DNA of 39,625 bases from Vicinamibacterales bacterium (lineage in GTDB: Bacteria > Acidobacteriota > Vicinamibacteria > Vicinamibacterales > CAVVIG01), in assembly GCA_025450765.1 (NCBI GenBank), contig JANWLS010000063.1, positions 1 to 39,625 of the forward strand, written 5' to 3'. This document shows, piece by piece, positions 30,029 through 39,533 of the stretch. Every line of letters starts with the position of its first letter. Position 1 is the stretch's first letter. The notes beneath the pieces are model-generated. The model did no database searches. It was given only the letters and a program-made list of their open reading frames with translations, and had not been told where the DNA came from. The translations under genes and the position numbers were made by a program.

Positions 30029-32431
30029 ATGACGTTCTTATCCGATCTCCGGTTCGCCCTCCGTCTGATTCGCCGTGCGCCCGGCTTCACCGCCGTCGCC
30101 GTGCTCACGCTCGCGCTCGGCATCGGCGGCAACACGGCCATGTTCACGGTGATCAACGCCGTGCTGCTGCGTCCGCTGCCCTTTCCGCATGCCGATCGAC
30201 TGGTGATGGCCTGGGGCAGCCATCCGGATATCGGGCACGAAGCGGCCTCCCTGCCCGACTTCACGGATTGGCGCGCCGAGAACGATGTGTTCGCCGGGAT
30301 GGCGGCCACCTCACTCCGCAGCATCAACATCACGACCCACCAGGGACCTGAACGCGTCATCGGGGCGCGGGTCACCGCGGACCTGTTTCGAGTACTCGGA
30401 GTCGGTCCAGCCCTCGGCCGCGATTTCCGCCCCGACGACGATGCGCCCGGCGCACCACCCGTCGCCATCCTCAGCCACGGCCTCTGGGTCCGGACGCTCG
30501 GCGCCGATCCCGCCATCGTCGGTCGCCCCATGACGCTCAACGGCGCGCAGTACACCGTGATCGGCATCATGCCGCAAGGCTTCGCGATGCCGCCGCGGGC
30601 CGAGCTCTGGGTGCCGCTCGCGATGAGTGCGGCCGGCGCGCCGCGGCGCGACGATTTTCTGCAGGTGGTTGGACGGTTGAAGCCCGGCGTCACGGTCGAC
30701 CAGGCGCAGGCGGAGATGACGACCATCGCGTCGAGGCTCGAACGCGCGTATCCCGACACGAACACGAACTGGACGATCGCGCTCGTGCCGCTGCACGAGC
30801 AGCTGGTGGGGAGCGTCCGGCCCGCGCTTCTCGCCCTCTGGGCCGCCATCGTGTTCGTGCTCCTGATCGCCTGCGCGAATGTCGCCAACCTGCTCCTCTC
30901 GCGCGCCTCGGGCCGCCGGAAGGAGATGGCGGTGCGGCTCGCGCTCGGCGCCGGCCGGCGGCAGATCGTGCGGCAGCTGCTCACCGAAAGCGTGCTGCTC
31001 GCGCTCATCGGCGGAGCGGCCGGCCTGCTGCTGGCCGCCTGGAGTGTGCCGCTGATCGCCTCACTCGCCCCGCCGGCGGCCGGGCGCGCCTTCGATCCGC
31101 ACCTGGACGCCACCGTCCTGATCTTCACGCTGGGCGCGTCGATCCTGACGGGTCTGATCTTCGGCCTCATGCCGGCCATCAACGCCGCCCGATCGGATCT
31201 GCAGGCGGTCATGAAGGAGGGCGGCCGCACGGCCGGCCACGGTGCGGGCGCGTCTCGCACCAGTCGCGTCCTCATCGTCAGCCAGGTGGCGCTCTCCCTC
31301 GTGCTGCTCGTGAGCGCCGGCCTGATGGTCCGGACGCTGCAGCACCTCGAGCAGGTCGATCCCGGGTTCCGCACCGACCACCTGTTGCGCGCGCGGGTGA
31401 ACCTGTCCGCGGCGCAATATGCCAGTGCCACCGCACAGCGTGCGTTCGCCAACCGCCTGGCACAGAACCTTCACGCGCTGCCCGGGGCCGAGGCGGTCGC
31501 GCTCACCGATACGGTGTATCTCGAAGGCAGCGGGTACAGCTCCATGCTCATTGCCGGCGAGCCGCCGCCGGCGCCAGGAGAGGTGCACGATGCGCAGATC
31601 TTCTCGGTCTCGAGCGGATTCCAGCGGACCCTTGGAATCCGGATGCGGCAGGGCCGCCAGTTCGAGCCGCAGGATGGGCCGGAGGCACCGCTGGTGGCGC
31701 TCGTCAACGAAGCCTTCGTGAAGCGGTATCTCCCGGACGGCCGCGCGCTCGGTCGTCAGGTGAGCTTCGATGGCGCGAACGGGCAGCCAACCTGGCGGAC
31801 GATCGTCGGCGTCGCGGCGGACGTGAAGCAGGAGAGCCTGACGAGCACGCCGTACCCGGAGATCGATGTTCCGCTCGCGCAACGCCCGTCACCGGCGATC
31901 GCCATGCTGGTGCGGAGCGCCGGCGATCCCGACGCGCTCGCATCGCCCATTCGCGCGGTGGTACAACGGCTCGATCCGACGCTGCCGACGTACGCGATCA
32001 CGACGATGGACGCGATGATCAGCGAGTCGGCCGGCAACCGCCGCATGGCCATGTATCTGTTCGCCGTCTTCGCCGGCGCGGCGCTGCTGCTCGCGGCGAG
32101 CGGGCTCTATGGCGTCATGGCGTATGCGGTGAGCCAGCGCACGCGGGCCATCGGTATCCGCCTCGCGCTCGGCGCAACGCCAACCGACATCCTCCGGCTC
32201 GTCGTCGGCGAAGGGCTGGCGGTCACCGCCATCGGCATCGTCGTCGGCCTGATCGCGGCGGCGGCGCTCACCCGCTATCTCCAGACGCTGCTCTTCGGCG
32301 TCACGGCCCACGACCCGATCACGTTCGCGGCGATTGCGTTGCTGCTCCTCGTGACCGCGCTCGCCGCCTGCTACGCGCCGGCCCGCCGGGCCATGCGCCA
32401 GGATCCGTCCGCCGCGCTTCGCCAGGAATAG
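30029..32431 (+). CDS. ABC transporter permease, acidobacterial duplicated orphan type
   Basis: The 800-residue protein contains two MacB-like periplasmic domains and two FtsX domains in tandem. The N-terminus FLSDLRFALRLIRRAPGFTAVAVLTLALGIGGNTAMF is characteristic of ADOP permeases. The first half ends with the segment LLIACANVANLLLSRASGRRKE and the second with YGVMAYAVSQRTRAIGIRLALGA. Most such proteins have no dedicated ATPase next to them; the neighbouring ATPase gene belongs to the divergent ABC-2 pair. Proposed roles are export or envelope signalling, but substrates are unknown. ATG 30029 gives the family start; ATG 30011 is an alternative. Confidence 0.92.
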   Translation: MTFLSDLRFALRLIRRAPGFTAVAVLTLALGIGGNTAMFTVINAVLLRPLPFPHADRLVMAWGSHPDIGHEAASLPDFTDWRAENDVFAGMAATSLRSINITTHQGPERVIGARVTADLFRVLGVGPALGRDFRPDDDAPGAPPVAILSHGLWVRTLGADPAIVGRPMTLNGAQYTVIGIMPQGFAMPPRAELWVPLAMSAAGAPRRDDFLQVVGRLKPGVTVDQAQAEMTTIASRLERAYPDTNTNWTIALVPLHEQLVGSVRPALLALWAAIVFVLLIACANVANLLLSRASGRRKEMAVRLALGAGRRQIVRQLLTESVLLALIGGAAGLLLAAWSVPLIASLAPPAAGRAFDPHLDATVLIFTLGASILTGLIFGLMPAINAARSDLQAVMKEGGRTAGHGAGASRTSRVLIVSQVALSLVLLVSAGLMVRTLQHLEQVDPGFRTDHLLRARVNLSAAQYASATAQRAFANRLAQNLHALPGAEAVALTDTVYLEGSGYSSMLIAGEPPPAPGEVHDAQIFSVSSGFQRTLGIRMRQGRQFEPQDGPEAPLVALVNEAFVKRYLPDGRALGRQVSFDGANGQPTWRTIVGVAADVKQESLTSTPYPEIDVPLAQRPSPAIAMLVRSAGDPDALASPIRAVVQRLDPTLPTYAITTMDAMISESAGNRRMAMYLFAVFAGAALLLAASGLYGVMAYAVSQRTRAIGIRLALGATPTDILRLVVGEGLAVTAIGIVVGLIAAAALTRYLQTLLFGVTAHDPITFAAIALLLLVTALAACYAPARRAMRQDPSAALRQE

Positions 32432-32477
32432 CGCCTCCGCCGTCGGCCCCGGCACGCCTGTTGCTCCCTTCTGGCCC

Positions 32478-33509
32478 ATGACCAGAACTCGACAGGTCGC
32501 CATCGCTGCGGGCCTCGCGGCCGGCGGCGCCGCCCTCGTATCGACCGGGCTGCGCGCCCTGAGCCGATACGACTTCAATGGACGAACCGTCCTGATCCCC
32601 GGCGGGTCGCGCGGGCTCGGGCTGCTCATCGCCCGCGAGCTCGGGTGCGAAGGCGCCCGCCTCACCATCGCCGCCCGCGACCGCGCCGAGCTCGAGCGGG
32701 CGCGCGACGAGCTCAGCGCCCAGGGCATCGACGCCACCATCGTCACCTGCGACATCCGTCATCGGCAGGCCGCCGAGCAGCTCGTCGAGCAGACGGTTGC
32801 CCGTACGGGGCGCCTGGACGTGCTGATCAACTGCGCCGGCATCATCCAGGTCGGGCCGCTCGAGCACATGACGACGGCAGATTTCGAGAATGCGATGGCG
32901 GTGCACTTCTGGGGACCGCTGCACACGATGCGTGCGGCGCTGCCGGAGATGCGCCGGGCCGGCAGCGGCCGGATCGTGAACATCTCGTCGATCGGCGGCA
33001 AGATCGGCGTGCCGCATCTCGCGCCCTACTGCGCGAGCAAGTTCGCGCTGTCAGGCTTGTCGGAGGCCGTGCGGGCCGAAGTCGCGCGCGACGGCATCAA
33101 GGTGACCAACGTCTGCCCCGGACTCATGCGGACCGGGTCGCCGTTCAACGCGCGTTTCAAGGGAAGGCACCGCGAGGAATTCACCTGGTTCACGATTTCG
33201 GATTCGCTGCCGCTGGCGACCATCGACGCGACGCGTGCCGCGCGCCAGATCGTGCGAGCATGCCGGCGAGGCGCCGCCGAGCTCACGTTCCCGTGGCCGT
33301 TCCGCCTCGCGATCATCGCCAACGCGATCGCGCCGGGAGTCGTGGCGCTCGGCACCGCCGTCACCAACCGCTTCATCCTCCCGTCGCCGACCGACGAATC
33401 CGGCGACGCGGATCACAGCGGATGGCAGAGCAGTTCGAGGTGGGCCCCGTCGCGGCTGACGCGCCTCACCGAGAAGGCGGCGGCGCGGAACAACGAAGTG
33501 CCCCCGTAG
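32478..33509 (+). CDS. SDR-family oxidoreductase with N-terminal membrane segment
   Basis: The 343-residue protein is a classical short-chain dehydrogenase/reductase. A hydrophobic N-terminus (VAIAAGLAAGGAALVSTGL) may anchor it. The cofactor motif is GGSRGLG (TGxxxGxG type), followed by NCAG, the catalytic Ser in ISSIGGK, and Y-C-A-S-K (YxxxK). R and D at the end of strand 2 (AARDRAEL) favour NADP(H). After residue 250 an extra 80-residue tail contains a second hydrophobic stretch (LAIIANAIAPGVVALGTAV) and a polar end. The substrate is unknown. Confidence 0.88.
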   Translation: MTRTRQVAIAAGLAAGGAALVSTGLRALSRYDFNGRTVLIPGGSRGLGLLIARELGCEGARLTIAARDRAELERARDELSAQGIDATIVTCDIRHRQAAEQLVEQTVARTGRLDVLINCAGIIQVGPLEHMTTADFENAMAVHFWGPLHTMRAALPEMRRAGSGRIVNISSIGGKIGVPHLAPYCASKFALSGLSEAVRAEVARDGIKVTNVCPGLMRTGSPFNARFKGRHREEFTWFTISDSLPLATIDATRAARQIVRACRRGAAELTFPWPFRLAIIANAIAPGVVALGTAVTNRFILPSPTDESGDADHSGWQSSSRWAPSRLTRLTEKAAARNNEVPP

Positions 33510-33513
33510 GCGG

Positions 33514-33533
33514 GACTCATTCCTCATTCCTTG
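33514..33533. repeat. Short relative of the GGAATGAG repeat
   Basis: ACTCATTCCTCATTCCTT just after the SDR stop is the complement of the GAATGAG units at 3955-4032. Confidence 0.5.
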
Positions 33534-34544
33534 TATTCGCTACGATCTTCGTGTCACACTAACGCGATTTTGGACGCGCCTTCCGATCCTGGACTCGATC
33601 TCATCACCCGTCTTCCCCGCCGGATTCGCCTCGACGAGCACTGGCTGCAGCGGAACGACCGTGGCTTCGTGTGGTGGCCGCACCGCCTGGCGCAGCGCGT
33701 CTGGTCCGAGCCGCTCGTCGACTATCACGGCACGAGCGTCTCGCGCGTCCACATCGAGACCGACGTCCTGCGAGACATCGAGCGGCGGGCCGAAGCCGTG
33801 GACGCACTCGTGCCCCTCAATCGGGTCGCCAGCCTCAGCCATCTCGCCATCGACCGCAGCGGCTGGCTCCGCCTGCACGCCTCGCTCGCGGTGACGTCCG
33901 AGAATCTCAATCTCGTCGGGCCGCTGGCGGTGCACGTGCTGTCGCTGCAAGCCGCCGATGCACACGTCAAGGCGGCACCGCTCTCGGAGTTCCTCTCGGC
34001 GCCGATCGCCGACTCGCGTCACCCGACGCACGGCGCGCGATCGCAGCCAGACGACCTGCTCGATGCCCTGGCGTACTACGCCGACAAGGGACGCGGCGAC
34101 TCCCCGTACACCGCGATCGACATCGCGCAGCTCACGCTGATGCAACCGCGCCCGTGGGTCATGGCCCGCTCCGGCGGCGACGGGCTCGATGCCGAGCTGC
34201 CGTTCACCGGCGAGCGGCCTTCGATCCTGAGTGGATCGGGCGGCGCTCCGGAGACGGCGCTGCTGCAGATCCGGCCGGCACACCGGCATCCGCAGCTTGG
34301 CGCCGGCGCGCTGCTGCGGCTGGCGCTCCCCGCCCGGGCACCGGCGGCGATCGCCAACGATCTCAATCTCGCCGAGGCACACGCGCCGGAAGGCCACCAG
34401 CTCGGCGCGTGGACGATCGACCGCGAAAACCTGGCCTTCTATACGTTTCTGCCGGCCGTCGCCTTCACCGAGGACATCATTCCCACCCTCATCTGGCATG
34501 CCGCCGCGCGCGCCCTCTGGGCCCGCACGCGCCTGCTGCCCTGA
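33531..34544 (+). CDS. Hypothetical protein
   Basis: The product of up to 337 residues is unrelated to any family I recognise. It has no signal peptide or membrane segment. It is rich in Ala, Leu, His and Arg, with a central Asp/Tyr-rich stretch (DDLLDALAYYADKGRGDSPY) and a C-terminal half with LLQIRPAHRHPQLGAGALLRL and FYTFLPAVAFTEDIIPTLIWHAAAR. The start is uncertain: TTG 33531 opens the frame but lies in repeat-like sequence; TTG 33570 (LDAPSDPGLDL) is a better guess. Third positions are strongly GC, which supports coding. Confidence 0.6.
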   Translation: MYSLRSSCHTNAILDAPSDPGLDLITRLPRRIRLDEHWLQRNDRGFVWWPHRLAQRVWSEPLVDYHGTSVSRVHIETDVLRDIERRAEAVDALVPLNRVASLSHLAIDRSGWLRLHASLAVTSENLNLVGPLAVHVLSLQAADAHVKAAPLSEFLSAPIADSRHPTHGARSQPDDLLDALAYYADKGRGDSPYTAIDIAQLTLMQPRPWVMARSGGDGLDAELPFTGERPSILSGSGGAPETALLQIRPAHRHPQLGAGALLRLALPARAPAAIANDLNLAEAHAPEGHQLGAWTIDRENLAFYTFLPAVAFTEDIIPTLIWHAAARALWARTRLLP

Positions 34545-34688
34545 TGCATGCGCGCCCGACATACGTCGGATGCGAAAGCTGTGTGCAACGGTGGAGTGAT
34601 CGCGGTTGACTCCGCATGGCCCGACGCGTAGAAGCGTAGAAGGGACCCAGCCGTGCCCCCATCCCATTCGATTCGGAAGGAGATCGTC

Positions 34689-37514
34689 ATGAGACCCTGG
34701 TTCACCCGTCTGCTCATCGCCGTCGCACTCGTTGCGCTGCCGGCCGTCGCGGCTCACGCGCAGGTCGAGCAGGGACGGCTGCTCGGCACCGTGAAGGATG
34801 CCCAGGGCGGCGTCCTGCCGGGGGTGACGGTGACCGCGACCTCGCCCGCGTTGATCGGCCAGCGGACGACGGTGAGCGAAGCCGATGGGCAGTACCTGCT
34901 CACCAGCTTGCCCACCGGGTCATACATGCTGAGCTTCGAGCTCCAGGGATTCCAGACGCTGAAACGCGAGAACATCCGCGTCACGCAGGGGACGACGCTG
35001 TCGATCGACGTCCAACTGCAGGTCGCCAAGCTCAGCGAGAGCGTCACCGTCACCAGCGCCGCGCCCGTCGTCGACACGACGACCACGAAGGTCGGCGCCG
35101 ATTTCAGCGGCCAGGCCCTGGTCGGCGTGCCGAGCTCAACCGATCTGTGGGGGACGCTCGCGCAGACCCCCGGCATCCGGATGCAGGGCTTCGACGTCGG
35201 CGGCAGTCACAAGAGCCAGCAGGTCGGCTACGACGCCTTCGGCATCCGCGGCCAGACCAAGACGATGTTCGAAGGGATCGATAACACCGAGGGTGACAGC
35301 GGCGAGTTCTTCTATTCCGACTACTACGCCGTCAACGAGGTGTCGGTGACGGCCGTCGGCGGCGACGTCGAGACGAGCGCGCCAGGCGCGACGAACATCC
35401 AGACGTTCAAGAGCGGCGGCAACACGTTCTCCGGGCTCGAGCAGTACACCTACGAGGCCGGCAGCTTCGTCGGCAACAACATCGATGCGGCGACCGCGGC
35501 GCGTGGGTACACCGGGAATCCGAACCTGCTCTTCTGGGAGACGCACCTCGACCTCGGCGGGCCGATCCTGCGCGACAAGCTCTGGTTCTACGGCGCTTAC
35601 AACGAGTTCCGCCTCGACCAGGCGCTGTCGGGGGTCGATCCGTCGGTGGCGACCGACATCACGAAGGTCAGCGATCCGATGCTGAAGGTCACCTGGAAGG
35701 CGAGCACCAAGAACACGTTCGTCGGCTTCCTGATGCCGCGCAACTACAAGCAGAAGCCGAACCGGAACCTCTCGGCGAGCACGTCGCCCGACTCGGTGCT
35801 GGCGCAGGCGAGCAAGACGTGGATCAAGTAGATCGAGTGGCAGCGGATCTGGTCCAACCGGATGTTCATGGACGTGCGCGCCGCCGCCTGCTGTGAGGTG
35901 TGGCCGATGGCCACGAAGGTCGACGCCGCGGTCGATCCGCCCCGCATGGACACCGCGACGCAGCTGGTGACCGGCGCCGGCTGGAACGCGTACAACCTGA
36001 ACTACGGCAAGCCGCAGACGCTCGGCAACATCACCTACTTCCTGCCGACGAAGCATGCCGGCAGCCACGACATGAAGTTCGGGTACGAGTACATCTTCAA
36101 TCACTACCGGCAGGGCATCAACGGCCAGTCGGGACCGATCCAGTATCTCGATCGGAACGGCCAGCCGAACGAGATTCAGTTGATCGACGTCGGCACCTAC
36201 GCCGACTTCGGCAACACCTGGCAGCCCGGCTACGACGACAACACGATGTTCTCGCTCTACGCGCAGGATCGGTGGACACCGACTGCGCGGGTCACGCTCA
36301 CGGCGGGCCTGCGCTATGGCTATCAGCACCCGCACTACGAGGAAGGGACGCGCGATCCGGTGCTGTCGGACGTGTTTCCCAAGCTCACGGTGCCGGCCAC
36401 GTCGCTGCTGACGCGCAACAACGTCGCGCCGCGCCTCGGGCTGGCCTACGACGTCTCGGGCAACGGCCGCACGGCGGTGAAGGCCTTCTACGGACGCTAC
36501 TACGCCATCTACGGCAACAGCTTCACCTCGCTCAACCCGGGTGGCGTGAACGCACGGACCTACCAGTTCAACGACCTGAACGGCAACGACCTTTACGACG
36601 GCGTCCAGGAGCTCGGGGCGCTGGTCGCCTCCTCTGGCGGCAGCTCGACGACGATCGATCCGAACCTGAAGCAGCCCTACACGGACGAAATCAGCGGCTC
36701 GATCGAGCACCAGTTCTGGGGCGAATCGTCGGCGCGCATCCTGTACGTGTACAAGGTGTCGCGGAACATCTTCGGGCTCGTGAACACGGCTCGCATCGGC
36801 ACCGAGACGGTTCCGGTGAGCGTGGCGAACCCGTTCGATCCCTCGCAGACGATCCACGCGCTCGACATCCCGAGCTCGCTGAAGGGGGTCGTCACCAACG
36901 AGTTCACGAACCTGCCGGACTCGGATGCGTCGTACCACACGCTGTCGCTCTCGGCGCAGCACCGGTTCCAGAAGGGGCTCTTCATCCAGGGCGACTTCGA
37001 CTACCAGTGGCGCAACGAGCTGCGGCAGCCGAGCGGGCCGAGCACCAGCCCGCTCAACACGGATCCGATCGGCGTCTACTCGTTCGGCGGCAGCTTCCCG
37101 ATCGACTACAGCGCCGACGTGTCGAACCGCCAGGCGACGCGGAATTGGCAGGCGCACCTGCTCGGCCGCTACGAGCTGCCCTACCAGATCGGTGTCGGCG
37201 TGAACCTCCGCTCGCAGAGCGGGTTCCCCTACTCGCCGATCGCGAACGTGAAGCTGCCGAACGCCGGCACGGTGCTCGTCTTCACCGACGACTTCTCGAA
37301 CCACTATTCGCCGACGGTGACGATGATGGACCTGCGGCTGGACAAGACCGTGTCGGTGGGCCGATACAAGGTCACCGGTATGCTGGACGCCTACAACCTG
37401 ACGAACGCCAACACCATCACGAACTTCTTCCTCGTGAACGGATCGACGTACGACAAGGTGATCGCGGCCCTCAATCCGCGGACGATTCAGCTGGGCCTGC
37501 GGTTCACCTTCTAG
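34689..37514 (+). pseudogene. TonB-dependent receptor with CarboxypepD_reg domain, interrupted by in-frame TAG
   Basis: Outer-membrane receptor of the acidobacterial type. ATG 34689 has AAGGAG seven bases upstream and encodes a signal peptide (MRPWFTRLLIAVALVALPAV). Next come a carboxypeptidase-regulatory-like domain (GRLLGTVKDAQGGVLPGVTV), a plug region (TMFEGIDNTEG; PGATNIQTFKSGGNTFSG) and a long beta-barrel ending in LNPRTIQLGLRFTF, whose terminal Phe is typical of outer-membrane proteins. Codon 381 (35829-35831) is TAG; the same frame continues for another 560 codons with barrel sequence (IEWQRIWSNRMFMD after the stop). The N-terminal product is 380 residues. Translation could restart at ATG 35862, but that product would lack a signal and plug. 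The sequence is otherwise intact. Confidence 0.88.
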
Positions 37515-37515
37515 A

Positions 37516-37935
37516 TCAGGCCGGATTGATGGTCAGCAGGCCGAGCGCCTGCTCGATGGACGACAGCAGCAGCCCGGGTGGTGGATTGAGCGTGGCGGCG
37601 TCCGTGAGGATGCCGTGCAGACGGTCCACCGCCTGGCTGAGCGCCGGCGGCATCGGCTGGCCCGCCGCCCAGCCGGCCAGCGCGTCGTTCAGCCTGCCAC
37701 GCTGGGTGATCAGCGTCTTGATCGTGCCCTCGTAGCGCTGATGGCGCGCGGCGTCGTAGGCCTGGGACGCAAATGCCTGGAGCTCGGCCTTCTGGACCGC
37801 GATCAGCGCATCCGAGATGGCGCCGTGCTGGGCAATGGTCCGCCGGTAGTTGTTGGCGGCGCAGGACGCGAAGCCGAACGCCATGAGGATGAGGGTGCAG
37901 CCGGTGATGAGACGTGGGCTGAGCGGTCGAGTCAT
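37516..37935 (-). CDS. Small putative lipoprotein
   Basis: The 139-residue product starts at ATG 37935 (MTRPLSPRLITGCTLILMAFGFASC): basic start, hydrophobic core and a cysteine at the expected lipobox site (F-A-S-C, not an ideal lipobox). The mature part is mostly alpha-helical, with YRRTIAQHGAISDALIAVQKAELQAFASQAYDAARH suggesting a coiled-coil-like helix, then a loop and C-terminal helices. The frame can also start at ATG 37968. It is tail-to-tail with the TonB receptor, one base apart. The family is not recognised. Confidence 0.6.
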   Translation of the reverse strand: MTRPLSPRLITGCTLILMAFGFASCAANNYRRTIAQHGAISDALIAVQKAELQAFASQAYDAARHQRYEGTIKTLITQRGRLNDALAGWAAGQPMPPALSQAVDRLHGILTDAATLNPPPGLLLSSIEQALGLLTINPA

Positions 37936-38177
37936 GATCGTGCCGTCGATGCGCGGGCCTTTCTCCATACTGGGTCGGCAGCCGATGATGCGTCAAGGGA
38001 TCGGCGGCTGAGCTGTTGAACGCGAAGAATCCATGGGGGTGCTGCCGCTCTGGCGTGTCTTCGCCGGCTGAACGCGCGCCGGGGCTGCGCCCACACAACG
38101 GAACCGCTGCGAGCGGCTCGAGCACGGTGGGCAGGCAGCCCCGCCACCCCGAAGTGGTCGGCGCGGTGGCGGCTCGA

Positions 38178-38753
38178 CTAGCCAGCCACACGCCGGCGCG
38201 TCGCCGCGGTCGACTCAACACCGGCCGCCACACCCGCCGAGATCAGCTCGGTCGGTTGCACGCGGGCACCCGAGTACGCCGTGACCAGGCTCAACACCAC
38301 GCCGCCCCACAGGCTGCCGAACCAGAGCTCCACCGAGCCCCAATCCGTGGCGGCCAGCAGTGAGGTGGGCCCGCTGTTGGCTGCGAGAACGATCGTCACG
38401 ACCATTCCAATCACGAGGGTTCCGAGGATCGCCAGGCCCCAGGTCGCCAGGCCGTTCAGCGTGGCGAGTTCGGGAGTCGGCGCGCCCGACAACCGGGCCG
38501 TGGTCCGTGCCCCGACATAGAACGACACAGCCATCGTGACGAGGAACCACGCGATGCTCCACGCCGGGGAGCCGCCGAAGACGCCGGCAATGAACAGGCC
38601 GAACGTGACGAACAGGGCCTCCATGCCGATCGTCACCATCGTGCCCGCCCAGATGGCGCCCCACGAAACTTTGCTGAATGGCGAGAACCGCTCCGTCAGC
38701 CGGGGCGACGGCACGGTCGTACGCGTTTCTCGAACGACTTCTTCGTCTGCCAT
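38178..38753 (-). CDS. Hypothetical polytopic membrane protein
   Basis: The 191-residue protein starts at ATG 38753 with GGAGG nine bases upstream. A charged N-terminus (MADEEVVRETRTTVPSPRLTERFSPFSK) precedes four predicted membrane segments: WGAIWAGTMVTIGMEALFVTFGLFIAG, WSIAWFLVTMAVSFYVGA, LATWGLAILGTLVIGMVVTIVLAA and ELWFGSLWGGVVLSLVTAYSGA. The pattern resembles conserved hypothetical membrane proteins found widely in proteobacterial and acidobacterial genomes. The 242-base gap on its downstream side, up to the lipoprotein gene, shows nothing recognisable apart from short GC-rich dyads. Confidence 0.65.
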   Translation of the reverse strand: MADEEVVRETRTTVPSPRLTERFSPFSKVSWGAIWAGTMVTIGMEALFVTFGLFIAGVFGGSPAWSIAWFLVTMAVSFYVGARTTARLSGAPTPELATLNGLATWGLAILGTLVIGMVVTIVLAANSGPTSLLAATDWGSVELWFGSLWGGVVLSLVTAYSGARVQPTELISAGVAAGVESTAATRRRVAG

Positions 38754-38841
38754 GGGAAATTGCCTCCACCCGTACGGATGCAGTGGACGTGCCAGCAGGG
38801 TGTATGGGCGTGGTATGGACGGGCCGTCGCAGCGGTAGGAT

Positions 38842-39300
38842 ATGGCGGAGAAGACACACGTGACGAAACAGCGGTGGAGGACACCGGGCGAGGCGTTGCT
38901 CGAAGCCGCGACCCAATCGCGAACGAGCATCCTCCTGGCGCTCCGGACGGCGGCGATCTGGGGGCTTTCCGTGTTCCTCTGGCTGGTGCTGCTGTCCATC
39001 GGCTGGAGCACACTGACGGGTCGCGGAGCCCTGGCCGAGGTCTTTTTTCACATCAATGTTGGCCCCTGGTTTCGATATCTCGTTGGCACCGTCGAGCTCG
39101 CGAGCGCCATTGCTCTTCTGATCCCGCGCGCCCGCTTCTGGGGGGCATGCGCCATCGCCGCCGTGCTGCTGGGCGCGACGTACGCGAACGTCGCCGTCAT
39201 GCACGCGGCGCTCCTGGCGGAAATCACGGTGGTCCTTGCGATCGCGGCGGTGCTGCTGATGATCCTCGCGTGGTCGGACGCGAGGGCACGACGTCATTGA
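38842..39300 (+). CDS. DoxX-like membrane protein
   Basis: The 152-residue protein with four hydrophobic segments fits the DoxX-like family (small quinone-linked membrane proteins of unclear function). Family-type features are HINVGPWFRYLVGTVELASAIALLIPRARFWGACAIAAVLLGA and a short basic C-terminus. ATG 38842 is directly behind TAGGAT; GTG 38860 has GGAG nine bases upstream and may be the true start. It is divergent from the membrane-protein gene at 38178-38753. Confidence 0.75.
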   Translation: MAEKTHVTKQRWRTPGEALLEAATQSRTSILLALRTAAIWGLSVFLWLVLLSIGWSTLTGRGALAEVFFHINVGPWFRYLVGTVELASAIALLIPRARFWGACAIAAVLLGATYANVAVMHAALLAEITVVLAIAAVLLMILAWSDARARRH

Positions 39301-39533
39301 GCGGCCTGTGCGAGACTCCATTCCAACGGCGTCGAGCGCTCCGCGGAGTGAAATTCCACCGAGAGCGCCGCCCAGCCATCGCGGCGGAGCTGACGCCGCA
39401 GCGCGCGGCGATCCGTCCGGCGCACCCGATCATCGGCATCGATGATGAGAATCCAGCGGCCGCGCGCCTGCTCCAGCGAGATGTTCCGGGCGGCCGAAAA
39501 GTCGCCGCGCCACCGCGAGCGCGTGGGCCGCTG
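39294..39533 (-). pseudogene. Fragment of a family 2 glycosyltransferase
   Basis: A frame on the minus strand, about 80 codons with no clear start codon, reads WRGDFSAARNISLEQARGRW then ILIIDADDRVR, the acceptor-side part of GT2 enzymes including the DxD-like metal site (DADD). The nucleotide-binding N-terminal half is absent: in frame, the region upstream is immediately closed by the TAG of another gene. The C-terminus also ends early (EWSLAQAAQ). Four bases overlap nothing: its stop abuts the DoxX-like stop. It is probably a remnant. Confidence 0.55.

Noticed and set aside
35136-37304. A 722-codon open frame on the minus strand across the TonB receptor
   Set aside because: Its Arg/Val/His-rich translation resembles no family, and the plus strand encodes a clear TonB receptor barrel in this interval.
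39224-39439. A 71-codon minus-strand frame overlapping the DoxX-like stop
   Set aside because: A different minus-strand frame in the same interval carries glycosyltransferase motifs, and this one has none.
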